Positions 34,738 to 43,596 of a stretch of 64,000 bases of DNA are shown here, in pieces. Source of the DNA: Flavobacterium macacae (GTDB taxonomy: Bacteria > Bacteroidota > Bacteroidia > Flavobacteriales > Flavobacteriaceae); NCBI RefSeq assembly GCF_003865365.1, contig NZ_RQVR01000007.1:108195-172194 (forward strand). The letters are read 5' to 3'. The notes under the pieces are model-generated. The model saw only the letters and a program-made list of their open reading frames with translations. It did no database searches and had not been told where the DNA came from. The position numbers and the translations under genes were made by a program. How positions within the stretch are numbered: the first letter of the stretch is position 1; the number at the start of each line of letters is the position of its first letter.

Positions 34738-37700
34738 TTGAAAACAAACTATACTAATGGCGTTGCAAATAGCTTTAAAATTAGCTTATGGCTGATTTCG
34801 TTATTTTTTAGTGTAACACTGCAGGCACAAGAGGAAGAAGATCAGGATTCTATACCAAAGGGATATTCTTCTGGAAAAATAGAATTAAATACGCCTCCTT
34901 CTATTTTAGATGCTTACACGTATGATGCCGTTTTGGATCGTTATGTTTACACGAGCACAATTGGTGGTTTCAATGTGAACTATCCCGTAATTATGACTCC
35001 AGATGAGTATGAAGAACTTGTTTTGAGGGAGTCAATGCGCGCTTATTTCAAGCAAAAATCAGACGCTATTGAAGGTAAAAAAGACGGAAGTGATGCCAAT
35101 AAAAAAGATTTGCTTCCAAGATATTATGTGAATTCGAGTTTTTTCGAAACTATTTTTGGAGGAAATACAATCGATGTAAAACCAACAGGTTCGGTTGAAA
35201 TGGATTTGGGTGTTCGCTACACGAAACAAGACAATCCATCGCTTTCGCCAAGAAATCGAACGACAACAACATTTGATTTTGACCAAAGAATCAGTATGAG
35301 TTTGATGGGTAAAGTAGGTACAAGATTGGCGGTGAATGCCAATTATGATACCGAATCTACTTTTGCTTTTCAAAATTTAATTAAGTTAGAATATACCCCT
35401 ACGGAAGATGATATCATTCAAAAGATTGAAGTCGGAAACGTAAGTTTGCCCTTAAACAGTTCTCTAATACGGGGAGCTCAAAGTCTTTTTGGGGTAAAAG
35501 CCCAATTTCAATTTGGTAAAACAACCGTTACTGGAATTTTCTCTGAACAAAAATCACAAACAAGAACCGTTACAGCTGAAGGTGGTGGAACCGTTCAAAA
35601 TTATGAATTGTTTGCATTGGATTATGATGCTGACCGACACTTTTTCTTGTCTCAATATTTCAGGGATAAGTATGATGAATCTTTGATAAACTATCCGTTG
35701 ATCAACAGTCGTGTTCAGATTACAAGAATTGAGGTTTGGGTAACAAATCGTCAAAATCGTGTTAGTACTACGGATAACAACTTAAGAAATATTATTGCAC
35801 TTCAAGATTTAGGTGAAGCGCCAATAACAGGTTTAGATGTAAATCAAGTGGTTTCGTTGACGCCTCCGGGAAATATTTTTATAGCACCAGCGAACACGCC
35901 TTCAAAAAACTCAAACAATAGATTTGACCCTGAGAAAATTGGAACACCGGGTTATTTCTTGAATAATAATATTAGAGAAATTTCTACAGCAAGCACCGGA
36001 TTTTCAAATTTAGGAGGAGGAGTTGTTAGTGAAGGAACAGATTATTCTAAACTAGAAAATGCTAGAAAATTATCTGCGAACGAATACACCTATCACCCGC
36101 AATTGGGTTACATTTCATTGTCTCAGAAATTGACAAATGATGAAGTTTTGGCAGTTGCGTATCAATATACCATTGGTGGTGAAATTTATCAAGTAGGAGA
36201 ATTTGGTACGGATGGAGTCGATGCGACGCAAGTAAGCAACGGAATTCCGACTACACAAAGTTTGATCTTGAAAATGCTAAAAAGTAACTTGACTAACGTG
36301 AACAAACCCGTTTGGAACTTGATGATGAAAAACATCTATTCGCTTCCGGGAGCTTATCAATTAGAGCAAGAGGATTTCAAGTTGAATATTATGTACACCG
36401 ATCCTTCGCCGCTGAATTACATTACTCCGGCAAATGCGGCATCTCCAATTCCTTATGATATTGACGGTATGCCAACTCCTTTATTGCGTGTTTTCAATGT
36501 GGATCGATTGAATTATACTAATGACCCGCAAGTTAACGGAGATGGTTTCTTCGATTTTGTGCCAGGACTAACGGTGGATCAGCAAAATGGTCGAATTATC
36601 TTTACAACGGTGGAGCCTTTTGGTAATCATTTGTTCAATAAATTAAATACGGTAGGATCTGGAGCCGATTATGATCAGCCGCTTACGTATAATGCCAATC
36701 AAACAAAATATGTTTACACAAGTATGTATCGAAGCACACAAGCGGCTGCGTTACAAGACAGTGAAAAAAATAAATTCCAATTAAAAGGAAAGTTTAAATC
36801 AACAAGTGGAGAAGGAATTGCAATTGGCGCATTTAACGTGCCGCAAGGTTCTGTAACGGTATCTTCAGGTGGTCGTATTTTGATCGAAGGTGTTGATTAT
36901 ACTGTGAATTACCAAAGAGGTTTGGTGACACTTTTAGATCCGTCACTTCAAGCATCTGGAACACCAGTTGAAATTTCTCTGGAAAATAATGCGGTTTTCG
37001 GACAACAAACACGAAGATTTTTTGGGGTAAATGTGGAACATAAATTTAATGAGAAATTTGTGGTGGGCGCGACGTTGTTAAAAATGTCTGAACGTCCTTT
37101 TACGCAAAAATCGAATTATGGTCAAGAATCAGTAAACAATACTATTTTTGGAGTAAATACGAATTATTCTACAGAGGTTCCGTTTTTAACCAGATTGGTA
37201 AACAAGCTTCCGAATGTGGATACCGATGTTCCTTCAAACATTTCGTTCAGAGGAGAAATCGCTTACTTGAAGCCAGATTCTCCTAAAGCGGATCAATTTG
37301 ATGGAGAATCTACAGTTTATATTGATGATTTTGAAGGATCACAAACCACAATCGATATGCGATCTCCTTTTGCGTGGAGCCTTTCTAGTGTGCCCGTTTC
37401 AAATGCCCAAAGTGGTTTTGATTTTGGACAAATGGAAGGTGGCGTTTTTGCAGAAGGATTGGCTTATGGATTCAAAAGGTCAAAATTATCTTGGTATTCT
37501 ATTGACCCAACTTTTTATGTACAGCGACCAAGTGGCGTTTCTGAAGATGACTTAAAATTATACAGTACAAGAAGAATTTACAGCCGTGAATTGTATCCAG
37601 AAACAGATATTGCTGTGGGACAACAAACGGTTATCAATACGTTAGATTTGACTTATTTCCCACAAGAAAGAGGTCCATATAACTTTAATCCTGTTGCGGC

Positions 37701-40700
37701 TCCATCAAATGGATTTACACCAACAGAAGCAGTGGAGAATTTTGGTGGAATCATGCGTGCTATTAATTCTACCAACTTTGAACAGTCCAATGTGGAATAC
37801 ATTCAATTTTGGATGTTAGATCCTTACAGTGGAGGAAGTCAAGAGCAATTAGGAAGTACGAGTGCGGCAAATTCAGGAAAATTAGTTTTCAATTTAGGTG
37901 AAATATCCGAAGACGTTTTAAAAGACGGAAGAAAGCAATATGAAAATGGATTGCCTGGCTCTGGTTCAACCCAGCCAACATATACTTCAGTTTGGGGTAA
38001 AATTCCAATTTCGCAATCTTTGATTTATGCATTTGATAGTGACACCGGAAACAGATCTTTTCAAGATGTTGGTCTTGATGGATTAAATGATGCTGATGAA
38101 GCGGTTAAGTTTCCACAATTTGCATCACAACCTGACCCTGCTGCAGATAATTATCAATATTTCTTAAACGCAACGGGAGATGTAATTCAGCGTTACAAAA
38201 ATTATAATGGTGTACAAGGAAATTCTCCTGTAGAATTAGGTAATGACAACAGAGGATCGACAACTTTACCAGATACGGAAGATATCAATAGAGACAATAC
38301 GATGAATGAAATCAATGCATATTATGAATATGCTATCGATATTAGTTCAAATATGACCGTAGGAAGTAATCCTTTTATTACCGACGTTAGAGAAACTACG
38401 GCAAGTTTGCCAGGAAGTGGAACTACCGGAGCGCGATGGATTCAATTCAAAATCCCAGTTTCACAGCCAACCAATAAAATTGGAACGATCGATGATTTCA
38501 GATCAATCCGTTTTATGAGAATGTTCGTGACCGGCTTTAATGAACAAGTTACTTTGCGTTTTGGAGCTTTAGATTTGGTAAGAGGAGAATGGAGAAGATA
38601 TGTGAAATCGTTAGATCCAAATGAGATTGACGAAGATATTAACAATGATGATGACACGGCGTTAGATGTTTTGGCTGTAAATATCCAAGAAAACGGACAA
38701 CGTTCGCCAATAAAATATGTAGCGCCTCCGGGAGTTACTAGAGAACAATTGTACAATAATAATACGATTATTAACCAAAATGAACAATCACTTTCGTTAA
38801 GAGTTACTGAAAGAGATCCTGCTGCGCCACTAGGCGGTTTAGAACCTGGAGATTCTAGAGGTGTTTTCAAAAACGTGAACGTTGATATGCGTCAGTTTAA
38901 AAAACTGAAAATGTTTTTACACGCTGAAGCTTTGCCAACAGGAAGTGATCCACAGCCCTTGGTAAGTGATCAAATGATTGCATTTATTCGTTTTGGTAAT
39001 GACTTTACTCAAAACTTTTATCAAATAGAGATTCCTTTAAAAGTTACGGCTCAAAGCTCTTCGTTAACTCCGGAAGAAATCTGGCCAGAAGCGAATGAGA
39101 TTGATGTTCAATTGGCGATTTTGACTAAATTAAAAATCTTAGCAATGAATCCAGCAAATGGATTGGTTGAAGATGCTCTTGGTATTAAATATGCCCAAGA
39201 TTTTGAATTAGATCCAAGTCTTGCAGGAAGATCAAATGCAGTGAGAGTCGGTATTAAAGGTAATCCCAACTTTGGATTGGTTCGAACATTAATGGTAGGG
39301 TTGAAAAACGGATCGCCAGATGCAATCAGAGGAGAAGTATGGTTCAATGAACTTCGTGTTGCCGATATGGATAACAAAGGAGGAATGGCTGCTATTGCAA
39401 GTTTTGATGGAAATTTAGCAGATTTTGCAACAATTTCAGCTACCGGAAGAATCAGCACGCAAGGTTTTGGTTCTCTTGAGCAAGGCCCAAATGAAAGAAG
39501 TCGTGAAGATATTCAGCAATATGATATTGTAACAAATGTGAATCTTGGGAAATTGCTTCCGAAGAAATGGGGAATAAACCTACCATTTAATTATGGTATC
39601 GGAGAAGAAACGATTACTCCAGAATATGATCCTTTTAATCAAGATATTCGTTTAGATCAGTTACTAGAAAACACAACTGATGCGGCAGAAAGAGAAAACA
39701 TTGAAAGCAGGGCAATTGATTATACAAAAAGAACAAGTATCAATTTTATTGGAGTTAAAAAGGAACGTGAACCTGAGCAGAAACAGCACTTTTATGATCC
39801 AGAAAACTTGACGCTTTCCTATTCTTATAATGAATTAGAACACCACGATTATGAAATTAAAGACTTGCGCGATCAGCAGGTTCGAACTTCTGTGGATTAT
39901 AATTTTGCTTTCCAACCAAAAGCTTTAGAGCCATTCAAGAAGACGCAGTTCATGAAGAAAAGTTCTTATTGGAAGTTGTTGAGTGATTTTAATATTAATT
40001 ATTTGCCGTCCACAATTTCGTTTAGTTCTAATATTTTACGTCAATATAACAAACAAACCTATCGTGATGTAGATGTTTTGGGTGTGGATATTTCTCCTTT
40101 GTACAGAAGAAATTACATGTTCAATTATCAATATGGTTTTAATTATAATTTGACAAAAGCATTAAAGATTAACTATACGGCTTCAACAAATAATATTGTT
40201 AGAAACTATCTTGATGAAAATAATATCCCAATGGATGATTTCTCTATTTGGGATGATTATTGGAATATTGGAGAAGCGAATCAACACGTGCAGCAATTGG
40301 TGGTGAATTATGATTTGCCATTAAATAAAATACCAGTTTTCGCATTTATTAAATCTACGTATTCTTACACTGGTGATTACAACTGGCAACGTTCAAATGA
40401 TGCCTTATCGACAGTTCAAACCAACGAAGGAGTGTTTGATTTAGGAAACACAATTCAAAATGCAGGTTCGCACCGTTTGAATACGGCATTAAATATGGAT
40501 GCATTTTATAAATACATCGGATTAACTAAAAAACCAAAAGTAGCTGCAAGACCAGGAACGGTTGCGCCTCCAAAACCAGGAGAAAAAGTAGCAGCACGAA
40601 ATAAGCCTCAAGCCGGAGAAGGAAATGTTTTCATGGATGGGCTGATCGGAATAGCGACAAGTATTAAAAATGTTCAGATTAATTACACGCAAAATGAAGG

Positions 40701-41976
40701 AACAATTCTTCCTGGATTTACGCAAGGCGTTGGGTTTTTAGGAACAACAAAACCATCATTAGGATTCGTTTTAGGAAGCCAATCGGATATCAGATATGAA
40801 GCCGCTAAAAGAGGATGGCTGACGAATTATCAAGATTTCAACCAGAATTACACTCAGGTTTCGGCTAAAATATTGAAAATGACTGCAAAAGTAGATTTGT
40901 TTCCAGATTTAACTATTGACGTGATTGCAGACCGTTCTCATACAGAGAATTTCTCAGAACAATATGACGTTTCTGATGACGGAAGATATAATTCAAGGTC
41001 GCCATATAATTATGGAAACTTCTCGATATCAACGGTTATGATCAAAACTTCTTTTGGAACAAGTGATGAAAACTCATCAGCAGCGTTTGATAATTTTAGA
41101 CAAAATAGGTTGACAGTTGCAAATCGTTTGGCTGCAAGTTATTATGGAACGCCAAACTTTCCAACAACAACTGACGGTTATCCAGTAGGATTTGGTAAAA
41201 ACAGCCAGGCTGTATTGTTGCCGTCGTTTATGGCTGCTTACACGGGTGCAGATGCTGGAGGTGTTTCTTTGGGAGCATTTAGAGATATTCCAATTCCAAA
41301 CTGGACGGTAAAGTACAATGGTTTGATGCGATATAAATTCTTTAAAGATAAATTTAAACGTTTCTCATTGCAGCACTCTTACAGGGCAGATTACACAATC
41401 AACTCGTTCAGATCGAACTTTGAATATGATGCAAACAGAGATGCGGTTGATGCAAGTGGTAATTTATTAAGCAAAACAATTATTTCAAATATCAATCTTG
41501 TGGAACAATTCAATCCGTTGATTCGTATTGATTTTGAAACTAAAAGCTCATTCAAAGTTTTGGCTGAGATGAAAAAAGACAGATCGTTATCGATGAGTTT
41601 TGATAATAATTTGTTGACAGAAGTTAAAGGTTTAGATTATACGCTTGGTTTGGGATACCGATTTAAAGATGTGGTGATTACATCCCGATTGGCAGACAAT
41701 CCAACAAATACTATCCGAAGCGATGTCAATTTGAAAGCCGATTTCACGATGAGAAATACAAGCACGATTGTTAGGTATTTAGATTATGATAACAATCAAT
41801 TGGCTGGAGGTCAAAACATCTGGTCGTTGAAATTGACCGCTGATTATGCATTCAGTAAAAACTTGACGGCGATTTTCTATTACGATCATACGTTCTCAAA
41901 AGCAGTGATTTCGACTTCGTTCCCATTGACAAATATCCGCTCGGGTTTCACATTGCGATATAACTTTGGAAATTAA
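34738..41976 (+). CDS. sprA: T9SS outer membrane translocon SprA
   Basis: This 2,412-residue protein is the giant beta-barrel channel of the type IX secretion system, needed for protein export and gliding. It has a signal peptide (SLWLISLFFSVTLQAQ). The cell-surface SprA pattern includes PPSILDAYTYDAVLDRYVYTS, GSVEMDLGVRYTKQDNP, VEVGNVSLPLNSSLIRGAQSLFG-like strands and YIDDFEGSQTTIDMRSP. It ends with a barrel strand, RSGFTLRYNFGN. The start codon is TTG at 34738, because no ATG precedes the signal peptide. The gene follows the ruvA stop codon by 4 bp, so translation may be coupled. Length agrees with the F. johnsoniae protein as I recall it (about 2,400). Confidence 0.95.
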   Translation: MKTNYTNGVANSFKISLWLISLFFSVTLQAQEEEDQDSIPKGYSSGKIELNTPPSILDAYTYDAVLDRYVYTSTIGGFNVNYPVIMTPDEYEELVLRESMRAYFKQKSDAIEGKKDGSDANKKDLLPRYYVNSSFFETIFGGNTIDVKPTGSVEMDLGVRYTKQDNPSLSPRNRTTTTFDFDQRISMSLMGKVGTRLAVNANYDTESTFAFQNLIKLEYTPTEDDIIQKIEVGNVSLPLNSSLIRGAQSLFGVKAQFQFGKTTVTGIFSEQKSQTRTVTAEGGGTVQNYELFALDYDADRHFFLSQYFRDKYDESLINYPLINSRVQITRIEVWVTNRQNRVSTTDNNLRNIIALQDLGEAPITGLDVNQVVSLTPPGNIFIAPANTPSKNSNNRFDPEKIGTPGYFLNNNIREISTASTGFSNLGGGVVSEGTDYSKLENARKLSANEYTYHPQLGYISLSQKLTNDEVLAVAYQYTIGGEIYQVGEFGTDGVDATQVSNGIPTTQSLILKMLKSNLTNVNKPVWNLMMKNIYSLPGAYQLEQEDFKLNIMYTDPSPLNYITPANAASPIPYDIDGMPTPLLRVFNVDRLNYTNDPQVNGDGFFDFVPGLTVDQQNGRIIFTTVEPFGNHLFNKLNTVGSGADYDQPLTYNANQTKYVYTSMYRSTQAAALQDSEKNKFQLKGKFKSTSGEGIAIGAFNVPQGSVTVSSGGRILIEGVDYTVNYQRGLVTLLDPSLQASGTPVEISLENNAVFGQQTRRFFGVNVEHKFNEKFVVGATLLKMSERPFTQKSNYGQESVNNTIFGVNTNYSTEVPFLTRLVNKLPNVDTDVPSNISFRGEIAYLKPDSPKADQFDGESTVYIDDFEGSQTTIDMRSPFAWSLSSVPVSNAQSGFDFGQMEGGVFAEGLAYGFKRSKLSWYSIDPTFYVQRPSGVSEDDLKLYSTRRIYSRELYPETDIAVGQQTVINTLDLTYFPQERGPYNFNPVAAPSNGFTPTEAVENFGGIMRAINSTNFEQSNVEYIQFWMLDPYSGGSQEQLGSTSAANSGKLVFNLGEISEDVLKDGRKQYENGLPGSGSTQPTYTSVWGKIPISQSLIYAFDSDTGNRSFQDVGLDGLNDADEAVKFPQFASQPDPAADNYQYFLNATGDVIQRYKNYNGVQGNSPVELGNDNRGSTTLPDTEDINRDNTMNEINAYYEYAIDISSNMTVGSNPFITDVRETTASLPGSGTTGARWIQFKIPVSQPTNKIGTIDDFRSIRFMRMFVTGFNEQVTLRFGALDLVRGEWRRYVKSLDPNEIDEDINNDDDTALDVLAVNIQENGQRSPIKYVAPPGVTREQLYNNNTIINQNEQSLSLRVTERDPAAPLGGLEPGDSRGVFKNVNVDMRQFKKLKMFLHAEALPTGSDPQPLVSDQMIAFIRFGNDFTQNFYQIEIPLKVTAQSSSLTPEEIWPEANEIDVQLAILTKLKILAMNPANGLVEDALGIKYAQDFELDPSLAGRSNAVRVGIKGNPNFGLVRTLMVGLKNGSPDAIRGEVWFNELRVADMDNKGGMAAIASFDGNLADFATISATGRISTQGFGSLEQGPNERSREDIQQYDIVTNVNLGKLLPKKWGINLPFNYGIGEETITPEYDPFNQDIRLDQLLENTTDAAERENIESRAIDYTKRTSINFIGVKKEREPEQKQHFYDPENLTLSYSYNELEHHDYEIKDLRDQQVRTSVDYNFAFQPKALEPFKKTQFMKKSSYWKLLSDFNINYLPSTISFSSNILRQYNKQTYRDVDVLGVDISPLYRRNYMFNYQYGFNYNLTKALKINYTASTNNIVRNYLDENNIPMDDFSIWDDYWNIGEANQHVQQLVVNYDLPLNKIPVFAFIKSTYSYTGDYNWQRSNDALSTVQTNEGVFDLGNTIQNAGSHRLNTALNMDAFYKYIGLTKKPKVAARPGTVAPPKPGEKVAARNKPQAGEGNVFMDGLIGIATSIKNVQINYTQNEGTILPGFTQGVGFLGTTKPSLGFVLGSQSDIRYEAAKRGWLTNYQDFNQNYTQVSAKILKMTAKVDLFPDLTIDVIADRSHTENFSEQYDVSDDGRYNSRSPYNYGNFSISTVMIKTSFGTSDENSSAAFDNFRQNRLTVANRLAASYYGTPNFPTTTDGYPVGFGKNSQAVLLPSFMAAYTGADAGGVSLGAFRDIPIPNWTVKYNGLMRYKFFKDKFKRFSLQHSYRADYTINSFRSNFEYDANRDAVDASGNLLSKTIISNINLVEQFNPLIRIDFETKSSFKVLAEMKKDRSLSMSFDNNLLTEVKGLDYTLGLGYRFKDVVITSRLADNPTNTIRSDVNLKADFTMRNTSTIVRYLDYDNNQLAGGQNIWSLKLTADYAFSKNLTAIFYYDHTFSKAVISTSFPLTNIRSGFTLRYNFGN

Positions 41977-42011
41977 TTCCGAAAACATTTTAAAATCATA
42001 GAAGTTAATAA

Positions 42012-42019
42012 TACATTTG
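42012..42019 (+). promoter_or_regulatory. Promoter -7 box of gcvH
   Basis: TACATTTG followed by CC, 16 bp before the gcvH start codon. It lies within the 59-bp gap after sprA. Confidence 0.6.
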
Positions 42020-42035
42020 CCCAAAACAACAAACA

Positions 42036-42416
42036 ATGAATATACCAGCAAATTTAAAGTATACTAAAGACCACGAGTGGATTAGTTTAGAAGGAGATAT
42101 CGCAACTGTAGGAATTACAGATTTTGCCCAAAAAGAATTAGGAGATATCGTTTACGTAGAAGTAGAGACTCTTGACCAGACTCTTGAGCAAGATGAGGTT
42201 TTCGGAACGGTGGAAGCGGTGAAAACGGTTTCTGATTTGTTCTTGCCTTTGGCTGGAGAAATCGTTGAATTCAATGAATCTCTTGAGACAACTCCAGAAA
42301 AAGTAAACTCTGATCCTTATGGAGACGGATGGATGGTGAAAGTGAAAGTAGCAAACGTTGCTGACTTTGATGCGTTATTAGATAGCGAAGCTTACAAAAG
42401 TCTAATTGGAGCGTAA
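42036..42416 (+). CDS. gcvH: Glycine cleavage system H protein
   Basis: This 126-residue protein carries the lipoyl arm of the glycine cleavage complex. The lipoylated lysine is K63 in [15 protein letters not shown]. The family start [11 protein letters not shown] and the C-terminal [13 protein letters not shown] are intact. The other gcv genes are not in this window. The 3' end overlaps the VanZ-like gene by 11 bp. Confidence 0.97.
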   Translation: MNIPANLKYTKDHEWISLEGDIATVGITDFAQKELGDIVYVEVETLDQTLEQDEVFGTVEAVKTVSDLFLPLAGEIVEFNESLETTPEKVNSDPYGDGWMVKVKVANVADFDALLDSEAYKSLIGA

Positions 42417-42786
42417 TAAAAAAATAATTCTATTTCTTGCGTTAGCGCTTTTCTGGACGATTTCCATCACAATAGCTTGCCTGGTTGATATGTCAACAGT
42501 TCCAGCGGCAAACGTTGAGAATATAGATAAATTTGCGCATTTAGCCTTTTATGGCATATTTTCAATTCTTTGGTTTTTATATCTTAGAAATAAAATTGAA
42601 AATACAAAAAAGCTCTTTTTGGTTGTGTTTTTGCTTTCGGTTTCCTTCGGGATATTTATTGAATTTTGCCAGTCAACTTTCACAGAAAATAGGCAGGCAG
42701 ATATAAATGATGCCATTGCAAACACAATAGGAGCCACAATTGGATTAATCATAATGTCATTTTTCAATAGAAGAGTTAAAAAATAA
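42406..42786 (+). CDS. VanZ-like membrane protein
   Basis: This 126-residue protein has four hydrophobic segments and the VanZ-like signature: [23 protein letters not shown], then [35 protein letters not shown]. The start must be the TTG at 42406 inside gcvH, because the first ATG (42490) would remove the first helix. VanZ relatives have no established biochemical function; VanZ itself gives teicoplanin tolerance. It is probably translated from the gcvH message. Confidence 0.85.
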   Translation: MERNKKIILFLALALFWTISITIACLVDMSTVPAANVENIDKFAHLAFYGIFSILWFLYLRNKIENTKKLFLVVFLLSVSFGIFIEFCQSTFTENRQADINDAIANTIGATIGLIIMSFFNRRVKK

Positions 42787-42796
42787 TCTGAAAAAC

Positions 42797-42820
42797 ATCC
42801 CGCTTCGGTGGGATTTTTTT
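42797..42820 (+). terminator. Terminator after gcvH-vanZ
   Basis: ATCCC/GGGAT closed by a cTTCGg tetraloop and followed by seven T, 10 bp after the VanZ-like stop codon and 12 bp before deoC. Confidence 0.8.
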
Positions 42821-42831
42821 ATTTTTATCAC

Positions 42832-43575
42832 ATGGATATCAAACAATACTTAGATTCAACCTATCTCAAAACACCTGAACAGGCCGGATTGAGTGATTCA
42901 GAAAATGAAAAAGTAGCCAGGGGTTTTATTCAAGAAGCCATTGACGAAAAATTTAAGCTGATCATGATTCGCCCTGATAGGGTTTCTTTAGCTTCAAAAA
43001 TGATTTCTGATGCCAAGTCAAAAGTTTTGGTCGGAACCGTTATCGGTTTTCCCGAAGGAAACTATTCGCTGGAACAAAAATTAGAAGAAGCTAAAAAAGC
43101 CATCGAAGACGGTGCCGATGAACTGGATTTTGTCTGCAATTATGAAGCTTTTAAAAAAGGGCAAATTGATTTTGTGAAAGAAGAAATTCTGCAAGGGTCA
43201 AAATTGGGGATATCTAGCCACAAAACAGTAAAATGGATTATTGAAGTGGCGGCTTTAAACAGCCAGCAAATCATGCATCTTTCATGTTTGGTGAAAAATG
43301 TGGTCATTTCAAATTTTTCTGAAGACCATATTCCTGCCGTTTTTGTAAAATCTTCTACCGGATTTTATAAGACCGAAAATGATTTGCCAAACGGAGCCAC
43401 CGTTCCCACGATTATAATGATGCTTGAAAACGCATCGCCACTTCCGGTAAAAGCGGCTGGTGGCGTGCGGACTTTTGAAGAAGCACAAGAAATGATTCGT
43501 CTTGGCGTAAAAAGAATCGGGACTTCGTCTGCAAAAGCCATTGCAAACGGAGAGATTTCAAAAAGTGATTATTAA
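42832..43575 (+). CDS. deoC: Deoxyribose-phosphate aldolase
   Basis: This 247-residue class I aldolase splits 2-deoxyribose-5-phosphate into glyceraldehyde 3-phosphate and acetaldehyde during deoxynucleoside salvage. The Schiff-base lysine lies in VFVKSSTGF. Other family signatures are VGTVIGFPEGN, GADELDFVCNY (the catalytic Asp is here) and VKAAGGVRTFEEAQ. The start MDIKQYLDSTYLK at 42832 is preferred because an upstream GTG at 42808 lies in the terminator of the previous gene. Confidence 0.96.
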   Translation: MDIKQYLDSTYLKTPEQAGLSDSENEKVARGFIQEAIDEKFKLIMIRPDRVSLASKMISDAKSKVLVGTVIGFPEGNYSLEQKLEEAKKAIEDGADELDFVCNYEAFKKGQIDFVKEEILQGSKLGISSHKTVKWIIEVAALNSQQIMHLSCLVKNVVISNFSEDHIPAVFVKSSTGFYKTENDLPNGATVPTIIMMLENASPLPVKAAGGVRTFEEAQEMIRLGVKRIGTSSAKAIANGEISKSDY

Positions 43576-43596
43576 AATTTCCTGTATATTTTGCCA

